From NCBI GenBank assembly GCA_964035795.1, contig OZ038321.1, forward strand, positions 24,981,986 to 25,045,985: 64,000 bases of DNA, read 5' to 3'. Position numbers and translations under genes: made by a program. The first letter of the stretch is position 1, and each line of letters opens with the position of its first letter. Source of the DNA: Pterobdella sp. o SKG-2022 (lineage: Eukaryota; Annelida; Clitellata; Hirudinida; Piscicolidae). Below the pieces are notes generated by a model, which had not been told where the DNA came from, did not search any database, and saw only the letters and a list, made by a program, of their open reading frames with translations. Of this stretch, positions 12,801-26,595 are shown piece after piece.

Positions 12801-15800
12801 ACTGGATATATTTTATGGCTTATTTCCGAATATTCAGCACACTTAGTTTTTGTAGTTGAAACTATTGTTAGAGTGGAATTGAAAATTCCATGCTATTTCA
12901 ACATCTTCACTTTTGAGACTATTCAAAAAAGCGTAGATTTCAATTATGAATTTAAAAATTCAAAAATTTTTAGAAGTTTAGATATTTAAACAAAAGTTAC
13001 AGGAATTCTTAGCGGCACGCTAAGAAAAAAATAGAAAAATATTTTAATTAAATTAACATAGATGAGGATAAAAGACATGCATTGAAAAGGAAAAATCTCA
13101 CAAATTTTTCAATTTAAATGAATTCTTATATTCATATTCTTACACTTTTAGTTACCGGTTCTATTCAGCAATTTTTGACGTCGAGTTATAAGAGAATTTT
13201 AGTACATCTATTAAACAAAACCAGCCAGACTTTTCGGTAAGTTTAGCCTCACCCTAATACGTTACCAATCAACTCTTTTACTTAAACTATTTATACGAAG
13301 ATATCATTATGTTGGTACAAACTCTTAACTATTGTTTTTATAGAAGATGAAATGAGCCAGTCTTGAAGCTAAGTCACAACATCAAAATAATGCATTGTAA
13401 TGAAAAGTTTAGTGCATTTAAAGGCACCCTCTTATGAATTACAATGTGATGTGTTTATTATGTGTTCAAAAGGGAAAGTAGTCATCCAGCGAGGAGGGAT
13501 GTAAAGACAATCAAGAAAATTTTCTGAGCGTTTGGTGATGGTTTAAGCTTTTAGATACTTCCTTCTTGGAATCAAATGCTAATTTATTCCATTTAATGTC
13601 AATTATAATGAAACTAATAAACATGATAATACTAGTATCAATAACAACTAAGAACGAACTTAATTCAGAGTTATTTAAGTTTTTAAAGATGACTAAAAGA
13701 GTTGGTTCATTAGGTATTTAAAGTATTAGAAAGCAGATAATTGAGTAAAATATATACCAAAAGCATCATCTAGCTTGAGTTAAGTGCAGATAATTTAACT
13801 TTATCAATGAAATATCCCATAGTCATGAATAATTTTATTTTGGTGTGTATTGATCCACATGGAAACGATAGAAAAAGATTTGAAGAGTTTTTTTCAATTT
13901 AGCAAAATGAAATTTTTTCGTTTAAGGACTTCAACCACTTAAACGGTGAATTTTTCAATCAAAAGTTTATTTTTAAATTTTTAATTGTTTTTTTTATTCA
14001 TTTATTTCTATTTACACTACTCAATCAATCCCTACTTTTAATCAAAGTTCATTTCAGAGTTAAGAGAAGCATCTCTACTTCAGCATTAAAAGCTCACATT
14101 GATGGTAATTACAACCAAAATTGAAACCACAATAGCTCTCAGCAATCATAAGGACGATTATTTGGTAAATTATTATTGCAATTTTGACTGACGCCATGTT
14201 TTTTCATATCTTAGAGTAAATCTTCGTGCTTTTAATCTCAATTTTTCTTGAAATATGTCATCATTAGAAGGGATTTTTAAAGAAAAGTTTCATTTTCTGT
14301 GGTGATTAAGAATCATCTTCACATGACAGTAACAATCTATTTATAATTCTGAAAATCCTGAAATATTAATGTGAGCCTGAAATAACAGAAACAACTAGAT
14401 TTCAACGTTGAAAAGATACTCAAATAATTAGACTTGAAAGCATTGAGACAACATTTCACTATGAAGAACAGTTCAAAGCGGTAGACATTGGTTTTTTACA
14501 ATGTTTCTCATGAAGTTTTTCAAAACTGAGCTCATCAAAACGTGCACAGCGTTTTGAGAACTGACCTAACAGGGAATATAACATTCAATGCTGTTAAGAG
14601 CTAGTAGTGTTCAAAGCCACACGATTTTCTATTCGTTTTCAAAAGCATTTGATATCAACATACTAATAGGAAACATCACACTGTAAACTTGACGGTCAAG
14701 GTGTACAGCTTTGAATGGTGGTCTATCAAAGCCATATTTTCTGCCAATTCGACCCTTACCCGTACAAAAGAGTCAAAATACAAAAGATTTTTAAGATCGA
14801 ATCTTCTTCCATTCAAACACTACTTCTAATTCACTCAATCTTTGAACTCATTTCCATGTATCCTTGACCATTGAACTTTTGAGAGATCAAGGACATCGAC
14901 TGGGTTAGGATGACAATGCAAGACAACGTTTATAAATATAAGATATCACAAATGATGATGTAGATATGCTCAAAAACATCTTTTTTGATGAAAATTTTTA
15001 AAATCGTAAAACACACAAGGTGGATGCTGTGGTTGATATATGAAAGATTCTAGGAGACATCCGACTGGAAAATTTTCAACTCAAAGAGATACTTTGTTTG
15101 GAGATATACATTAAAAAATTTTTGTGCAGATATTTTGTAGTTATCTCACTGCGGTTTGTTTGCTCAGTTGGCTTATATCTTAAAACTATTCATCTGTTTT
15201 GTATCTTACTCGATGCTATATTTGAAGATTAAGTTTCGAAAATTTTATTTTTAAGCTTTATTATCCAGAATATTTATAGAGAATAAATTCTTTGTTATTT
15301 TTTCCAATTTGCTGCTTATAGCCATAGAAACACAGTTTCAAATCGCGAAACTTTATTAAGCGAAAAGAATGTATAAGTGAAAAATTGGTGCGTTTTTCTT
15401 ATTAAATGGGTTTGAAACTTCACAAAAGGTTTTGAAAGTTCTTTTTTTAATTATTTTTTAGTTTCTTATTTTATAATTGATTTTTTTTTATTTTGAATGC
15501 TTTTTAGGAGTTTCTGAAAAGTTTTACAAATGATTTTTCTCCAAATTTCAAACTATATTAAACTTTTCAAGCTTTTTCCAAATACAACAACATAAAAATT
15601 GAACTATGTATTTATTTTTTAAAAATATATCGAAAAATATTTGTAAAACTAGGATTTCTAAAATTTTTCCTTGAATAAAGAAATAATATGACCATTCATG
15701 GCAGTAAACATTTCAAACCAATTTTATTCCTAAGACTTCATATACAAGATGACGAATAACTCAAGTCTTGGAACCATTAGTTTCTTGTCTTGAACGTTTG

Positions 15801-16443
15801 TTTCTGTTATATGAGCAATATTTATTCAAGAGTTAAATAAAAATGTTTTTCATTTGTCGAATGCTTGAAGTATAGCAGAGAAACTGATTCATTGTGAACA
15901 TTAAACTTTTGAAGCTTTCGAACAAAATAAATTTAAGAAAAACGTGGTTCTGGAAATTAAGCTTATGCAATCAAAAACAAGTATTGTCTTTAAACAAAAA
16001 AGAACTTAAATTTCTGAAAATTTCAATTTCCTGCTTCCACATCCTGAAGACTTTGATAGAAACTTTAATAGAATTCTAGTTCCTTATTTACATAAAAAAA
16101 TATTTTTTGCCACCACAGGTCTTTCTAGAAAACAAAATTCTAATATGGAATTTATTAACAGCACTAACCGCAACTAATCCAACAATATCAATACTTCTAA
16201 GATCCAGTTGTTACATCCCTTATACACTATAAATTTTGGAAATTCTAGAACATTTTAATTACCGAAAAGTAAATATAGCCAACCTAACAATATAAAACCG
16301 AAAGATAATTATAACCAACCTATTAATATATACTAAATATATATAACATAAGGGGTTCAAAGTCCAAAATAGTTCAAACATAGTAGCTCAAGTAATTTCC
16401 GGTAATTATAACCAAGTAGATTTCTGTGACAGTTTTTAAAGAT
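6883..16443. other. Long AT-rich intergenic stretch, no recognised gene
   Basis: No exon of a recognisable family was found. Slightly richer patches near 9060-9300, 9620-9780 and 14380-14810 contain short open stretches. The most protein-like lies on the minus strand between 14620 and 14790: about 44 codons including GRIGRKYGFDRPPF, ending in TAG, and followed further along by another open stretch in a different frame. This could be a worn-out transposable-element coding fragment, but I cannot name a family. Everything else looks like unconstrained sequence. Confidence 0.5.
7815..8060. repeat. TTTA-rich low-complexity tract
   Basis: Loose, interrupted repetition of TTTATT and TTCATT units over about 250 bases on the plus strand. 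It is degenerate simple sequence, not a tandem repeat with a fixed unit, and has no coding potential. Confidence 0.6.
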
Positions 16444-17012
16444 AATATAATATAATATAATATAATCTAATATTATATAATATAATATAATATAATATAT
16501 AATATAATATAATATAATATAATATAATATAATATAATATAATATTATATTATATTATATTATATTATATTATATTATATTATATTATATTATATTATAT
16601 TATATTATATTATATATTATATTATATTATATTATATTATATTATATTATATTATATTATATTATATTATATTATATTATATTATATTATATTATATTAT
16701 ATTATATTATATTATATTATATTATATTATATTATATTATATTATATTATATTATATTATATTATATTATATTATATTATATTATATTATATTATATTAT
16801 ATTATATTATATTATATTATATTATATTATATTATATTATATTATATTATATTATATTATATTATATTATATTATATTATATTATATTATATTATATTAT
16901 ATTATATTATATTATATTATATTATATTATATTATATTATATTATATTATATTATATTATATTATATTATATTATATTATATTATATTATATTATATTAT
17001 ATTATATTATAT
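16444..17012. repeat. Pentanucleotide AT satellite that switches strand
   Basis: About 100 bases of a repeated TATAA unit (16444 to about 16544, with one imperfect patch near 16467-16480) run directly into about 465 bases of its reverse complement, ATTAT, ending at 17012. One small phase slip is visible near 16611. Because the two blocks are complementary, the whole locus is a large potential cruciform with arms of about 100 bases. It contains no G or C apart from one base near 16467. Confidence 0.95.
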
Positions 17013-19018
17013 CACTGAATTGAGAAAGGGCGAAACTTTTCAGTGATCTAGGCTTTCCATTGATTAAATCTATTTTTGTGATGCCTGACACAGCTATATG
17101 ATAAACAAAGCATTTGTTAAACAAAACTTCACAAAGTTTCTTGTAAGAAAGTTTAACATTCTCGAGTGAGGAAGTTGAGATTTTCTTGCAAAAACTTCGT
17201 AAAATTCTGTTTAAAAGTATTTTGTTTTTGTTCATCAGATAATTATATTTGTGTCTTCTGAAGGCATTATTCGCTCAAACGCTTTAAACTTTTTCACCAG
17301 AATATGTTTGCTTAATATTGTATAAATTTCCTTTGATCAAAAACTTAATATTTTCACAAAAAGTCTAGGTAATCACAATGCATTATATATGTTTCACGAG
17401 TGTTTCAAGTGATAGTGTTTTAATTAAAATTCCCTTCAATGACTGATCCCTTTGTAATCACCTCTGCATCAGATGATCCATCATTCAATGAAGTTCAAAC
17501 AAAAATGTTACTTTTAAAAATTCAAACTGCGAAAATATTTATGTATGTATGTCGGTCATTAGCCGCCACAAACTTTGGTTTCAGTAGCGCAATAACTATG
17601 TTTCCCAGAGCGCTACTCTGTGTACCAACATTGGCACAAAATGTTAAATAAATAAATTTTTTGTTCAAAAGATTTTAGAACAAAGTTTATTGCTTACAAA
17701 AACCCAGTTGAACTTCATGATGAAATAAATTGTATTAATAGTTAATTAACTTTACGTAAATTAGTCTATAACATTTAAATACGGCAATAAAAAACACATT
17801 AGAAAAATTTTAATTTCAAAAAGCATTTACAAGTGGTCTAAACAAGCTTAAAACGCTGCTGAATTCGGAGAATAAGTATTAACTTTAAATTTCTAAAGCA
17901 ATCGTTAATACCTGATAGCTTTTTGAATTGCAACGAAAATCTAAGAAAAAATTTGTTTTTTCTTTCATCATTAAAATCATACCAGCGCACATCAAAAACT
18001 AAAAATGATAAAATTAATATAACTTAACCACATAACCCAAACCCATAAATGAAGTAGAATAACCTGAACAACAAGTATATAAACCAACACTAATTATCAC
18101 TAAACAACCAGCTGATCAAAGCCTTCTGTAACATGAGCCCATAATAGTGAGTACTTTGAAAATAAGATAATAAACCCTTCTGTTTGTTTTTGTGCAATTA
18201 AATCATTCCTCTTCACTGAGCATATCTAGTCACAACTCAACCCATCCGTGAGTTTCTGTGATGAAACTAAAAGTATTTAAACCACAACTTCTGTTACAAA
18301 CAGAATGGTACTTATAACATATCGGGAAAATTCGAAGTTTGCGAACCTAACTTGACTGACTTGAAACAAACCATATACAATATAATTCAGCATTTTGTTG
18401 CAGTCTTAGTTGTTTTGACGTCACTATTTCGACTTCCTACCTTATGATTTATATATATTTGTTTTCTGTGTGAAAAACGAAAAAATAATTTTTTTTACTT
18501 CGATAATAGATATTCCTAAAAAATATTCAATTATTACGCAATCTTATTCGACTGCCAAGCCATACCTAGAGGACAATCTAGAAAAACTAAAACGTTGGAT
18601 GCACACAAAGACAAAGGTTGGAAAAGATGCTTTTTGTAAGCTAAACTTACCTTAGCAAGTGTTTGATGAAGTGAGTTCTGCTTATGATATTCTTCATTGT
18701 TTAGTCAAACTTTGTGCCAAGTACTATTAATATTGGTTAACCGCGGTCAAATAAACGATTTACTAACTTGAAATAGTTTTTATCAAAATACAATGTTTCC
18801 TGTGTTCAGTTACATTTTGAGGTATGAAATGTTACTTTGATAACAAAAAGATTCCCATTTTAATAAAATCTTTCTAGTGTTCATAAAATTATTATTAGTT
18901 AATTGATACCTATAACGTTTGATATTCAAGATAATGATAATGCTCATATTTATTTTATCGTAAAAGAAAAGCAGTACATGAACAGAATGTTCATAATGAG
19001 AACAACATCAAAAGCGCT
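17013..19018. other. Intergenic stretch with several unidentified short ORFs
   Basis: No recognised gene. Three open stretches are longer than their surroundings: a minus-strand frame of 77 codons (17002-17235) that begins near a plausible TTTTAAACAG acceptor and runs into the satellite; a plus-strand 70-codon ORF (17439-17651) followed at once by AATAAA; and a plus-strand 61-codon ORF (18470-18655) containing a good GTTGGA donor after residue 49. None shows a motif I recognise. They may be chance, decayed transposon pieces or isolated exons. Confidence 0.4.
18949..18954 (-). terminator. Poly(A) signal of the ALIX gene
   Basis: AATAAA on the minus strand, about 65 bases beyond the ALIX stop codon, is the first canonical hexamer downstream and the likely 3' processing signal. 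Confidence 0.45.
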
Positions 19019-22000
19019 TCATCTTGGCATGTAGACAGTGTAAGGATTGAATGCAGAATTTCCGTACATTATGGTTGGAGGTCGGTTAGTCGCTGTTTAG
19101 GGTTTGTGAAATGTTGCAAAACTAAGAATAGAATAATTAATATCCTAAATCAGTTTTTTAGCAAAATGTATTAGAAACAACCCTGAAAGAAAAGGTACAC
19201 TATTGCAAAATTTTAACTGTTTTTTAGTGTTACAGAACACATATGTATATAAACTTGACTTCAATCGTGTTAAAGTCTTTATAACCATATATCATCCCAA
19301 AACATGAATAAATGATATAATTACAAACAAAATCAGTTTATTTGGTTTTCAACTCTGGCTTTCATTAAAACTCACACCATATAATGAGTTTGTGCCCACA
19401 AAATTTATTTTTCACTTAATAACAAATCACTAATAATTTAGAATGATAGGACTAACTGATATGAATTATTTAGTTATTGTATAGAAACATGGTCTTACTT
19501 ATGACGTTCTGTGTGGGAAGCGCTGTATACAGAGTCTGGGCCGAAACTGTGAAATGTTTCAGTTGATACATTTCATAATAGTGTGTATATAAAGCATATA
19601 GGTATCATATGGATAGATCCATGTATTATATACGTAAGTGCATTTATTCAAAAATGAAATGACCTTAAAAGCTCTAGAATTTGATTTTAGTAGGTCAAAA
19701 AACAAAATGCCCCAAAAATAGGTGCGAAACTTAAGCTTTTGAGAGCTTTTCTATCAGTGTGCATTATTCTATCATTAACACATCAATTAAAGAAATATAT
19801 TAGATAAACCAACATCAATTATTAAAATATTTAAAGTTTTGAAAATGAATTGTTTATGAACATACATGCATTGTAAGAAGAAGCGTTGAATTGGGCGGGG
19901 TGTGACGACAAAGAGGGCAGCCCATGCATCAAATCAGCCTTTTCTTCAGCCCTTTCATTACAGAATTGAGATACTTTGGCTTGAAATTTCTCTAGAACCA
20001 GAATGAAATCGTTGTAGAACTGAGGTAGTGGAGATCAAATGTTATGAAAGACAGTTAAACATCGTGTTTTTCGGCGTGAGCTTCGTGCAATTTTACTTCA
20101 AAGTTTAAGCTTTATGAACAGAACACGCTCACTTAATTATGTAATTTTTATTTTGTCTAAAATTTCAGCTCGTACGTTGAAGTTATTTGTACCGAATAAT
20201 AAATAATAGTAATCATAACTAATTAAAATAATACGTGGAAAAAACACTATAAATAAGCCAAAGTTAATGTAAAAAATTACTACATTAACAGCTTTATTTA
20301 GGGTAAAAAAGAATTCATTCAAAGGCTAACTTTATCAAGTACTTTTAAATCAAATATATTAATATAAGACTTTTTCTGTTTTTTACTAGCTATGAAGCTA
20401 AAGGAGCGTTTTAGTTAATTTAAATGAACTTGATGACGATAACTTAGGTTTCCAAAAAGCCTCGTTCCAAATAATAATTTTCCCAGTGTTTCTTAAGTGA
20501 ATACAAAAGCTCTTACTCGTTACAATCACTTGGCAGCGTTACACTTAAAACAAAATGCTTTTCACTCTATAAACAAATTTTATATTTTTTGAGAAATTTT
20601 TGGATTATAAGTCTTTGATTTTTAAAATAATTTATTTTATGAAAATTCATAAAAATACTTTCAAAAGCTAGATCCTACCTTGTTTCCCTCCTTTGTGGTT
20701 GCATGCAAATCCATGTACACATCGTAGGCTGAAGACAATTCTCTGGTCTTTGCATCCCTGGAAGGGTTTGTGAAGTTGTTCTCCGACTTGAACTTATTGA
20801 GCTCGTGTGTCGACGTCTTTTTTGGGGGTTATAAGGATGATGAGTTTTTTGGAACTCTACAAAAATGGCGTTGTTGATAAAAAAAATTGTCAGGTTACAT
20901 AAGGATTTTAACATTAAAAAATTTAATTATATTTTGAAAATTTTTCCACTTATTCAAAAAAAAAATTATATAATTGAAACCAATCATTTCAAACGTGAAT
21001 GAGGTAAAATTTTGGAAACAAAATGTTGCAACAACCTCATTTCTCATCATTTCATAACTATTAATAATTCCTAATTTATCGCAAAAATTGCATTGTGTAT
21101 TTATTTAAAATTTTGTTCAAAAAACCCATTACAACACACCTGTATCTGCTTGAGCACCCTTTCCTGGTCTGAGAGACTCTTCGCTGAGGCTTCTTTGAGC
21201 TTTCCAAAAGCTTTATCCAACTCTTCTCTGCTTGCTGTCTCTTCGTACAAGGCGCCTATCTTTTTGAAATGGACCATGAACTTGGACCCTTTCAGCATAT
21301 TTATTTCATTTTTTATTGTGAATTCGTTAGTTTGTTTAAATTCGATTATGAAAATTATTAAACATATTCAAAAGATTACGTTTTATATTTTTTTCACTGA
21401 TTTAAATTCAACCGTGATGGTCTTATAAAAGTTTAAAAGCTTTATACTTGAATAATTAGTATATAAGTTTTCTTCTGAGCTTATATTTTATAACTAGACT
21501 AGTGCATCTAACATTTCAATGACGAATATTAATACCAGCATCAATTTTGGTGTTTTTGAACTTCTCTTCGATGTTCTTCCTTTCGTTTTTGAGTTGTTCC
21601 ACTTGTTTCATCAGTGACACTAGCTCTCCCACAAACTTCTTGCCATTAAGGTCTGGTGTTTTTGTTATCTTGTTTTCTGGCACGTTTCTTGCTATTTCAC
21701 TCTGTTGGTTATTAGTTGGTTTGCTTATGTTGCAAACGGGGCAGGTAAGCATAGCTTTTTCACGGTCTTTGTATTCATATAGTTTTATATGTAGCTAGTT
21801 TTATAAGTCATATATTTGAATAGTCTAAAAATAAATCTTTTTCTTAACGAACAAGATTTGCAGATTTATTTCAAGCAAAAAGATTTTTAAAATCAAAAAT
21901 TTCATTATGAAATGTTTAAGTTTATTGATAGTTTTTATGCTTTTCCACGGTAGACCGGGTTCCCCCTAAGAACCTAAGAAACTTTTACCACATACTCATG

Positions 22001-25000
22001 GGAATGATGTTTCGACTAAATACGGTATTCCATATTTTATGTATAAAAATTATAATTTTCCAAATGATATAAAAATTTTGTTTTGTAATATCAAAAGTTG
22101 GCAATTAAAACTAACTTCACTTTCACTGAGAAGTTGAATATTCATTTTATGAGGAGAATACTTTTGTTTCACCATTGAGTCAGCCCTAGCTGCTTCCATC
22201 ACCACAGCCCTGTTTCTACGTATTTCTTCCTTTATTATAATAAAAATCATTTAAATTTGTATCTAAATTAAAACTATGATTTGATTTACTCTTGTAGAAA
22301 ATCTAAAAATTTATATCTTCTTAATGTTCTCAAACAGATTCGTTTTCTCACTAGTTAACGCCAAGTGATTAAAAATAATTTTCAATAGTGTTTTAGTTGA
22401 ATATTTTTCATGTAATTTGGACTTTCAAATATAATTAGTTATAAAATTGTATATGTAGTTGTCAAAACCAATAATTAACTAAAATTAGTTAATATGGTCA
22501 GTATTATCCATCAAAACATCTAACACTAACAGTAACCAGCTTCCAAATGTAATTTTACATGTTACCTTGAAAGGAGCGTTCAAAACTTCAGACGCACTAC
22601 GTTGGTTTCCAATGGATCTACGTAGTTTTCGATCCTCCATCTCCTCTTCCATCAAAGATCTATCACACTGTAGTTTGTTTTTATCTGCTGGTTAATTCTA
22701 ATGGAATTGACCCAATTTGGGTTCATTCTATTATAAATGTATTAAAAATATAAATTACTTTTATTCATATCAATTTCATTGTTATTTTAACCAATTTAAT
22801 TTAGTTTAAATTTATTCATTCAGCTTGATAAATAATAACCCTCTATATAACATATGTATTTCGTTAAGATTCTCACTATTAAGATACCCTAAACCTCTAA
22901 GCCAAGATTCATATCCATGCGACCATAATCAAATCCATAACAAATTTCAACCGTTTTCTTAATTACAACTTCTACGGATTCGATAAATGCAACACTCCGC
23001 CTTTTCCCTTCTCCCGTTCTCCCCCTTCCTTCCCACACACTTGGTCCAAAATCATTTTGCACTTTTGTACCATAGTTGGAAGCTCTGAAATGAGTCTTTC
23101 CAAGTGCTGAGCTCCGCCTAAGCTCCGCACCATTGAGGCTTTTTCACATAATGATTTAGGAAGTGATTTGCCCACCATATCTTCCAAAGCAACCGGTAGA
23201 TTCAGGTTTATGAGAATTCTGAAAATATTATTTTTAGTGAGAAATAAAAGTTAAATCAGTTATAAAAAATGGTCAAGAAGTTGTGAAAACAACTTGAAAT
23301 TCAGAACGATCAAGCCATTTCGATCAAAATGTAATTATTCCTTTTAATGGCTCAATTGATTTGATAGAAAATATAACTAGAAGCAATTCCTAAATTTTAA
23401 CATTTTACCATCGTTTGCGCATCAGTTTCTTAGCACTTTACAACATATAATTATAAGAACCATTGCATTTCTTCACAACACAACCCCCCAGCTCATCCAA
23501 TCCTACTGACGAGTTGAGGTTCTTGGAAGCCTCTTTGAGTTTTGAAACTCCCAACTGGACGGTTTCAATCCCCTTCTCTTCACACCTCATGGCAGCTTGC
23601 TGCACATTCCATGGTAGCAGGTTGTCTAGCAATTCTAATGTTGGTTTGTTTATAAGATCATTTATCGTCTTTTCAGTCCATTTTTATAGGTTAAGCATAG
23701 TTATTGTTTTAATAAAAATAAAAAATCGCAAGACTTTTCAAAGTTTGAACTTTTGAGACAACTTATCATTACTAGCTTTTGAAACATTAGTTTTTTTTCT
23801 TTTTTTATGGTTTCAAGTTCTATTTTCTCATAGTTTTTTAAAATTCAAAAATATTTTCAATAGTAACTTTACTAACAATCTCTATACTATATTGTGTGTA
23901 AAACACTGATATGTATTATTAAAAACGATTTAACACCCACCTTTTGAATCAGAACTGAACTTGATTCCTTCCACGGGTATGGGCTTTGCTAACACAGCTT
24001 TCTCTATAGTAGGCAGTTTTTTTGAGTCGGGAACTCCTGTTTGGAAAATAAATGAGTTTTCTTTTTCTGCTTTGGTTAGGTCCGTAACGATAAGTTTTTG
24101 TTGCTCTGCGAAGGGAAAAGGCTTGATGGAGCAGGCAGATTGGCATTGGTTCATTGTATCCTTCGCTTGCTGTGAGTTAGAATTGTTTGTTTAATATATT
24201 TAATTTTCGATATCGATTTAAATCAAATCATATTTTTTCCTTTTTCATTAATTGTAGCCAAATTAAATTTAAAATTTTGTAGCATGTTGTATAAAAAATA
24301 CATGCATTTTTAATGTTCACAAAAGTTGAAGACGAGAATGGATTAAATGAAGAATTACTCGGAATCTGGCTAGACTCTCGGCAAAATTTTTGTTGCCATT
24401 GCACGACCTGCCTTCATAGTAATATGCCACTGCCTGAAAACCTATCTTCTTGGCGTTGCATATCACACTCCAGTTCTGATAAATATCGAGTTTTTAAAAT
24501 GGCTGGAATTTGAAATAATTTTGGAGCTAAAAATCATCAAGATTGTAGGTATAACATCCTGCAAGCTATTGTATGAATGATAAAGTTTATTCAAATAAGG
24601 AAGATTTTTTAAGCTGGTTACATAATCAAATACTTGATAACATAGTTTCATCAGACAACAATTTTTATAGGTTTTGAATAAATATTTTAAACGGTGTTTT
24701 TTCATTATGGGGTTTACAGATGCTCTACAAATCACTAAATGCCTATAACACCTTATTAAAGATGAGCTTGGGAAGTTCTGCCTGCAACTGCTTGAATGTT
24801 TCTTCATACAACAAACTACACTGTTGACTCAATTTCGCCACCAAACCATCCTTCATTGCATCTGTCAACATCAATAAACTCATGAGCATTTTTCATGTAT
24901 TTGGTAAGCAACTAGTATTGTAACTCTTTATTTCATTCAATGGAGTTGATAGCTAGAAATACTAAAATTCTCAATCATGAAAATGTTAAGTAGACTAGCA

Positions 25001-26595
25001 AAAACATTGTTTTATCAAAAAAAATTTTTTTTCCATGTTTTCTATTTATAGCCAAAATATCACAAATATTATAAATTAAAAAATTTTTGTTAGCAACGTA
25101 ACATATTTATTGGTAGTACGAAGTTTTTCGTGAATAAAATTTTAAAAAATACACTTATCGTATGGAGCGCGTGATATAGGTTAATAAAAGAGAAAAAAAT
25201 TGATTCAGAGTTTGATTCCAGGTTAAATACCCTATTATAAAAATCATACCCTGGGCGGCTTTTCTGACAAACATATCTTGAGCCATAGCCAAGGTGAGAC
25301 TGGCTAGAGCCCCCAAGCAGTCCGGATGCAAGTCGCTTGTGCAGTCAGTTTCTCCGAATGTCAACCGGGACGTCGCTCGGAGATAGGTGTAAATGCCACT
25401 AGCTTGCTGGGTTTGGGGTGCATGCCAGTTGAAATAGTTGTCATTATTATTAGTTGATTATTTTTTGTGTAAGCTTTTTTAGAGTATTTGATCAACTCTA
25501 GAAAAAACTTCAAAATGAAGGTGTATCTAGATATATATTTTTTCTTCAAATCTTTGGTCTTTGTTTACAAGACACACAATGTAGTGTAATGCAAATGTTG
25601 CAATGTCATTAAATTCTTCGCAAGTAAAAAAAATTATTTCAGTGCTCATTAAATGAATTATACGATTTTTCAGTCCTAGTTGAGAAAAGTTCCGAGAAAA
25701 TATTTCGAACAGGTTAAATTAAAACTTGTGATGCCACGTGTCTTTTTTAGAAAGCCACAAATTTATTACCGATGCTTCTATAGAACTTTGACCTAAATGC
25801 TAAAGAAAATTCCCATAAACCAACGTTGTAAAATCATGGCAACTCAAAGTACCTGAAGGAGTTTGGCTGCAGTTTTAAGACCTTCGTCTTGCATTGTGTT
25901 CTGTTGTTGGGATACTGCTACATCGATAGCTGCTAAGTTGTACAGTACACATGCCTTTTCATACACCCCACATGCCATCACTGCATTGTATCAAATCAGT
26001 TAGTCTTTTATTTTTATTGTGAGTTAGGTTGATGAGAAATTTTTTAAACCTAGAGTAGGGGATTTCTTTATTTTGCTACTGGGAAAGGCTTCTTGCCATT
26101 TGAACTTGATTCTTATCTTCGAAGTAAAATGTTAACATTAAAACATATCTTTGATCTACTAATTCGAGCTTTCAAACTTGGTTTTCAGTCAACGGCAGTT
26201 TTAAATCCAAAGCTATTATCTCGTCTGCATATCTGTGAACAGTTCAGTTTCATATATTAACGTTAAACAAAAGAGTTTACAAGTTTATTACTGCACAAAG
26301 CTTTTCGATTCACAATTGAGTAACAAATTCATATCCTCAAAGCTTTTTATCAACGCTAGAACTCCACTAAGCACTTTTTACACTAGACCAACCCTTGGTA
26401 TGAATCCAATGACTTCTGATCTGGCTCAGTGCAGTTGTCGATGCATTCAATCCTCAACTTCTGTATCTCATTCAATGGGCCATGGTATTTGCTGGACGAG
26501 CCATAATGTCCTACGCTATCCAAATACCTCAATATAGGCTTTACTATATCTGTATGAAAACCTTTCTTCAAGGGAATCACTATTTTTTCAGACAT
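19019..26595 (-). CDS. PDCD6IP: ALIX / PDCD6IP homologue (Bro1 + V domain, short tail)
   Basis: ALIX is a cytosolic ESCRT-associated adaptor in multivesicular-body sorting, cytokinesis and membrane repair: its Bro1 domain binds CHMP4/Snf7 and its V domain binds YPXnL motifs. I spliced 18 minus-strand exons (high to low): 26595-26393, 26232-26178, 26116-26050, 25980-25853, 25406-25250, 24861-24752, 24475-24359, 24169-23941, 23634-23511, 23218-23041, 22667-22566, 22229-22116, 21701-21536, 21288-21140, 20816-20679, 20019-19866, 19546-19499, 19092-19019. All junction phases agree, giving 771 codons including the stop. Exons 1-8 (residues 1 to about 355) cover the Bro1 domain, including a KWQEAF block and the ASG..Y / MAQDMFVRKA helices; later exons align collinearly with the coiled V domain, for example LNLPVALEDM. 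The tail after the V domain is about 60 residues, Pro-poor, ending in Tyr/Pro-rich FNPYTVYMPR, against roughly 150 Pro-rich residues in vertebrates. Exons 17 and 18 rest on phase and composition only. Confidence 0.87.

Noticed and set aside
19831..19865. An early ALIX stop codon by reading through exon 16
   Set aside because: A strong GTATGT donor follows 19866, and two more exons close in phase with a typical Tyr/Pro-rich end, so the read-through stop is probably not used.
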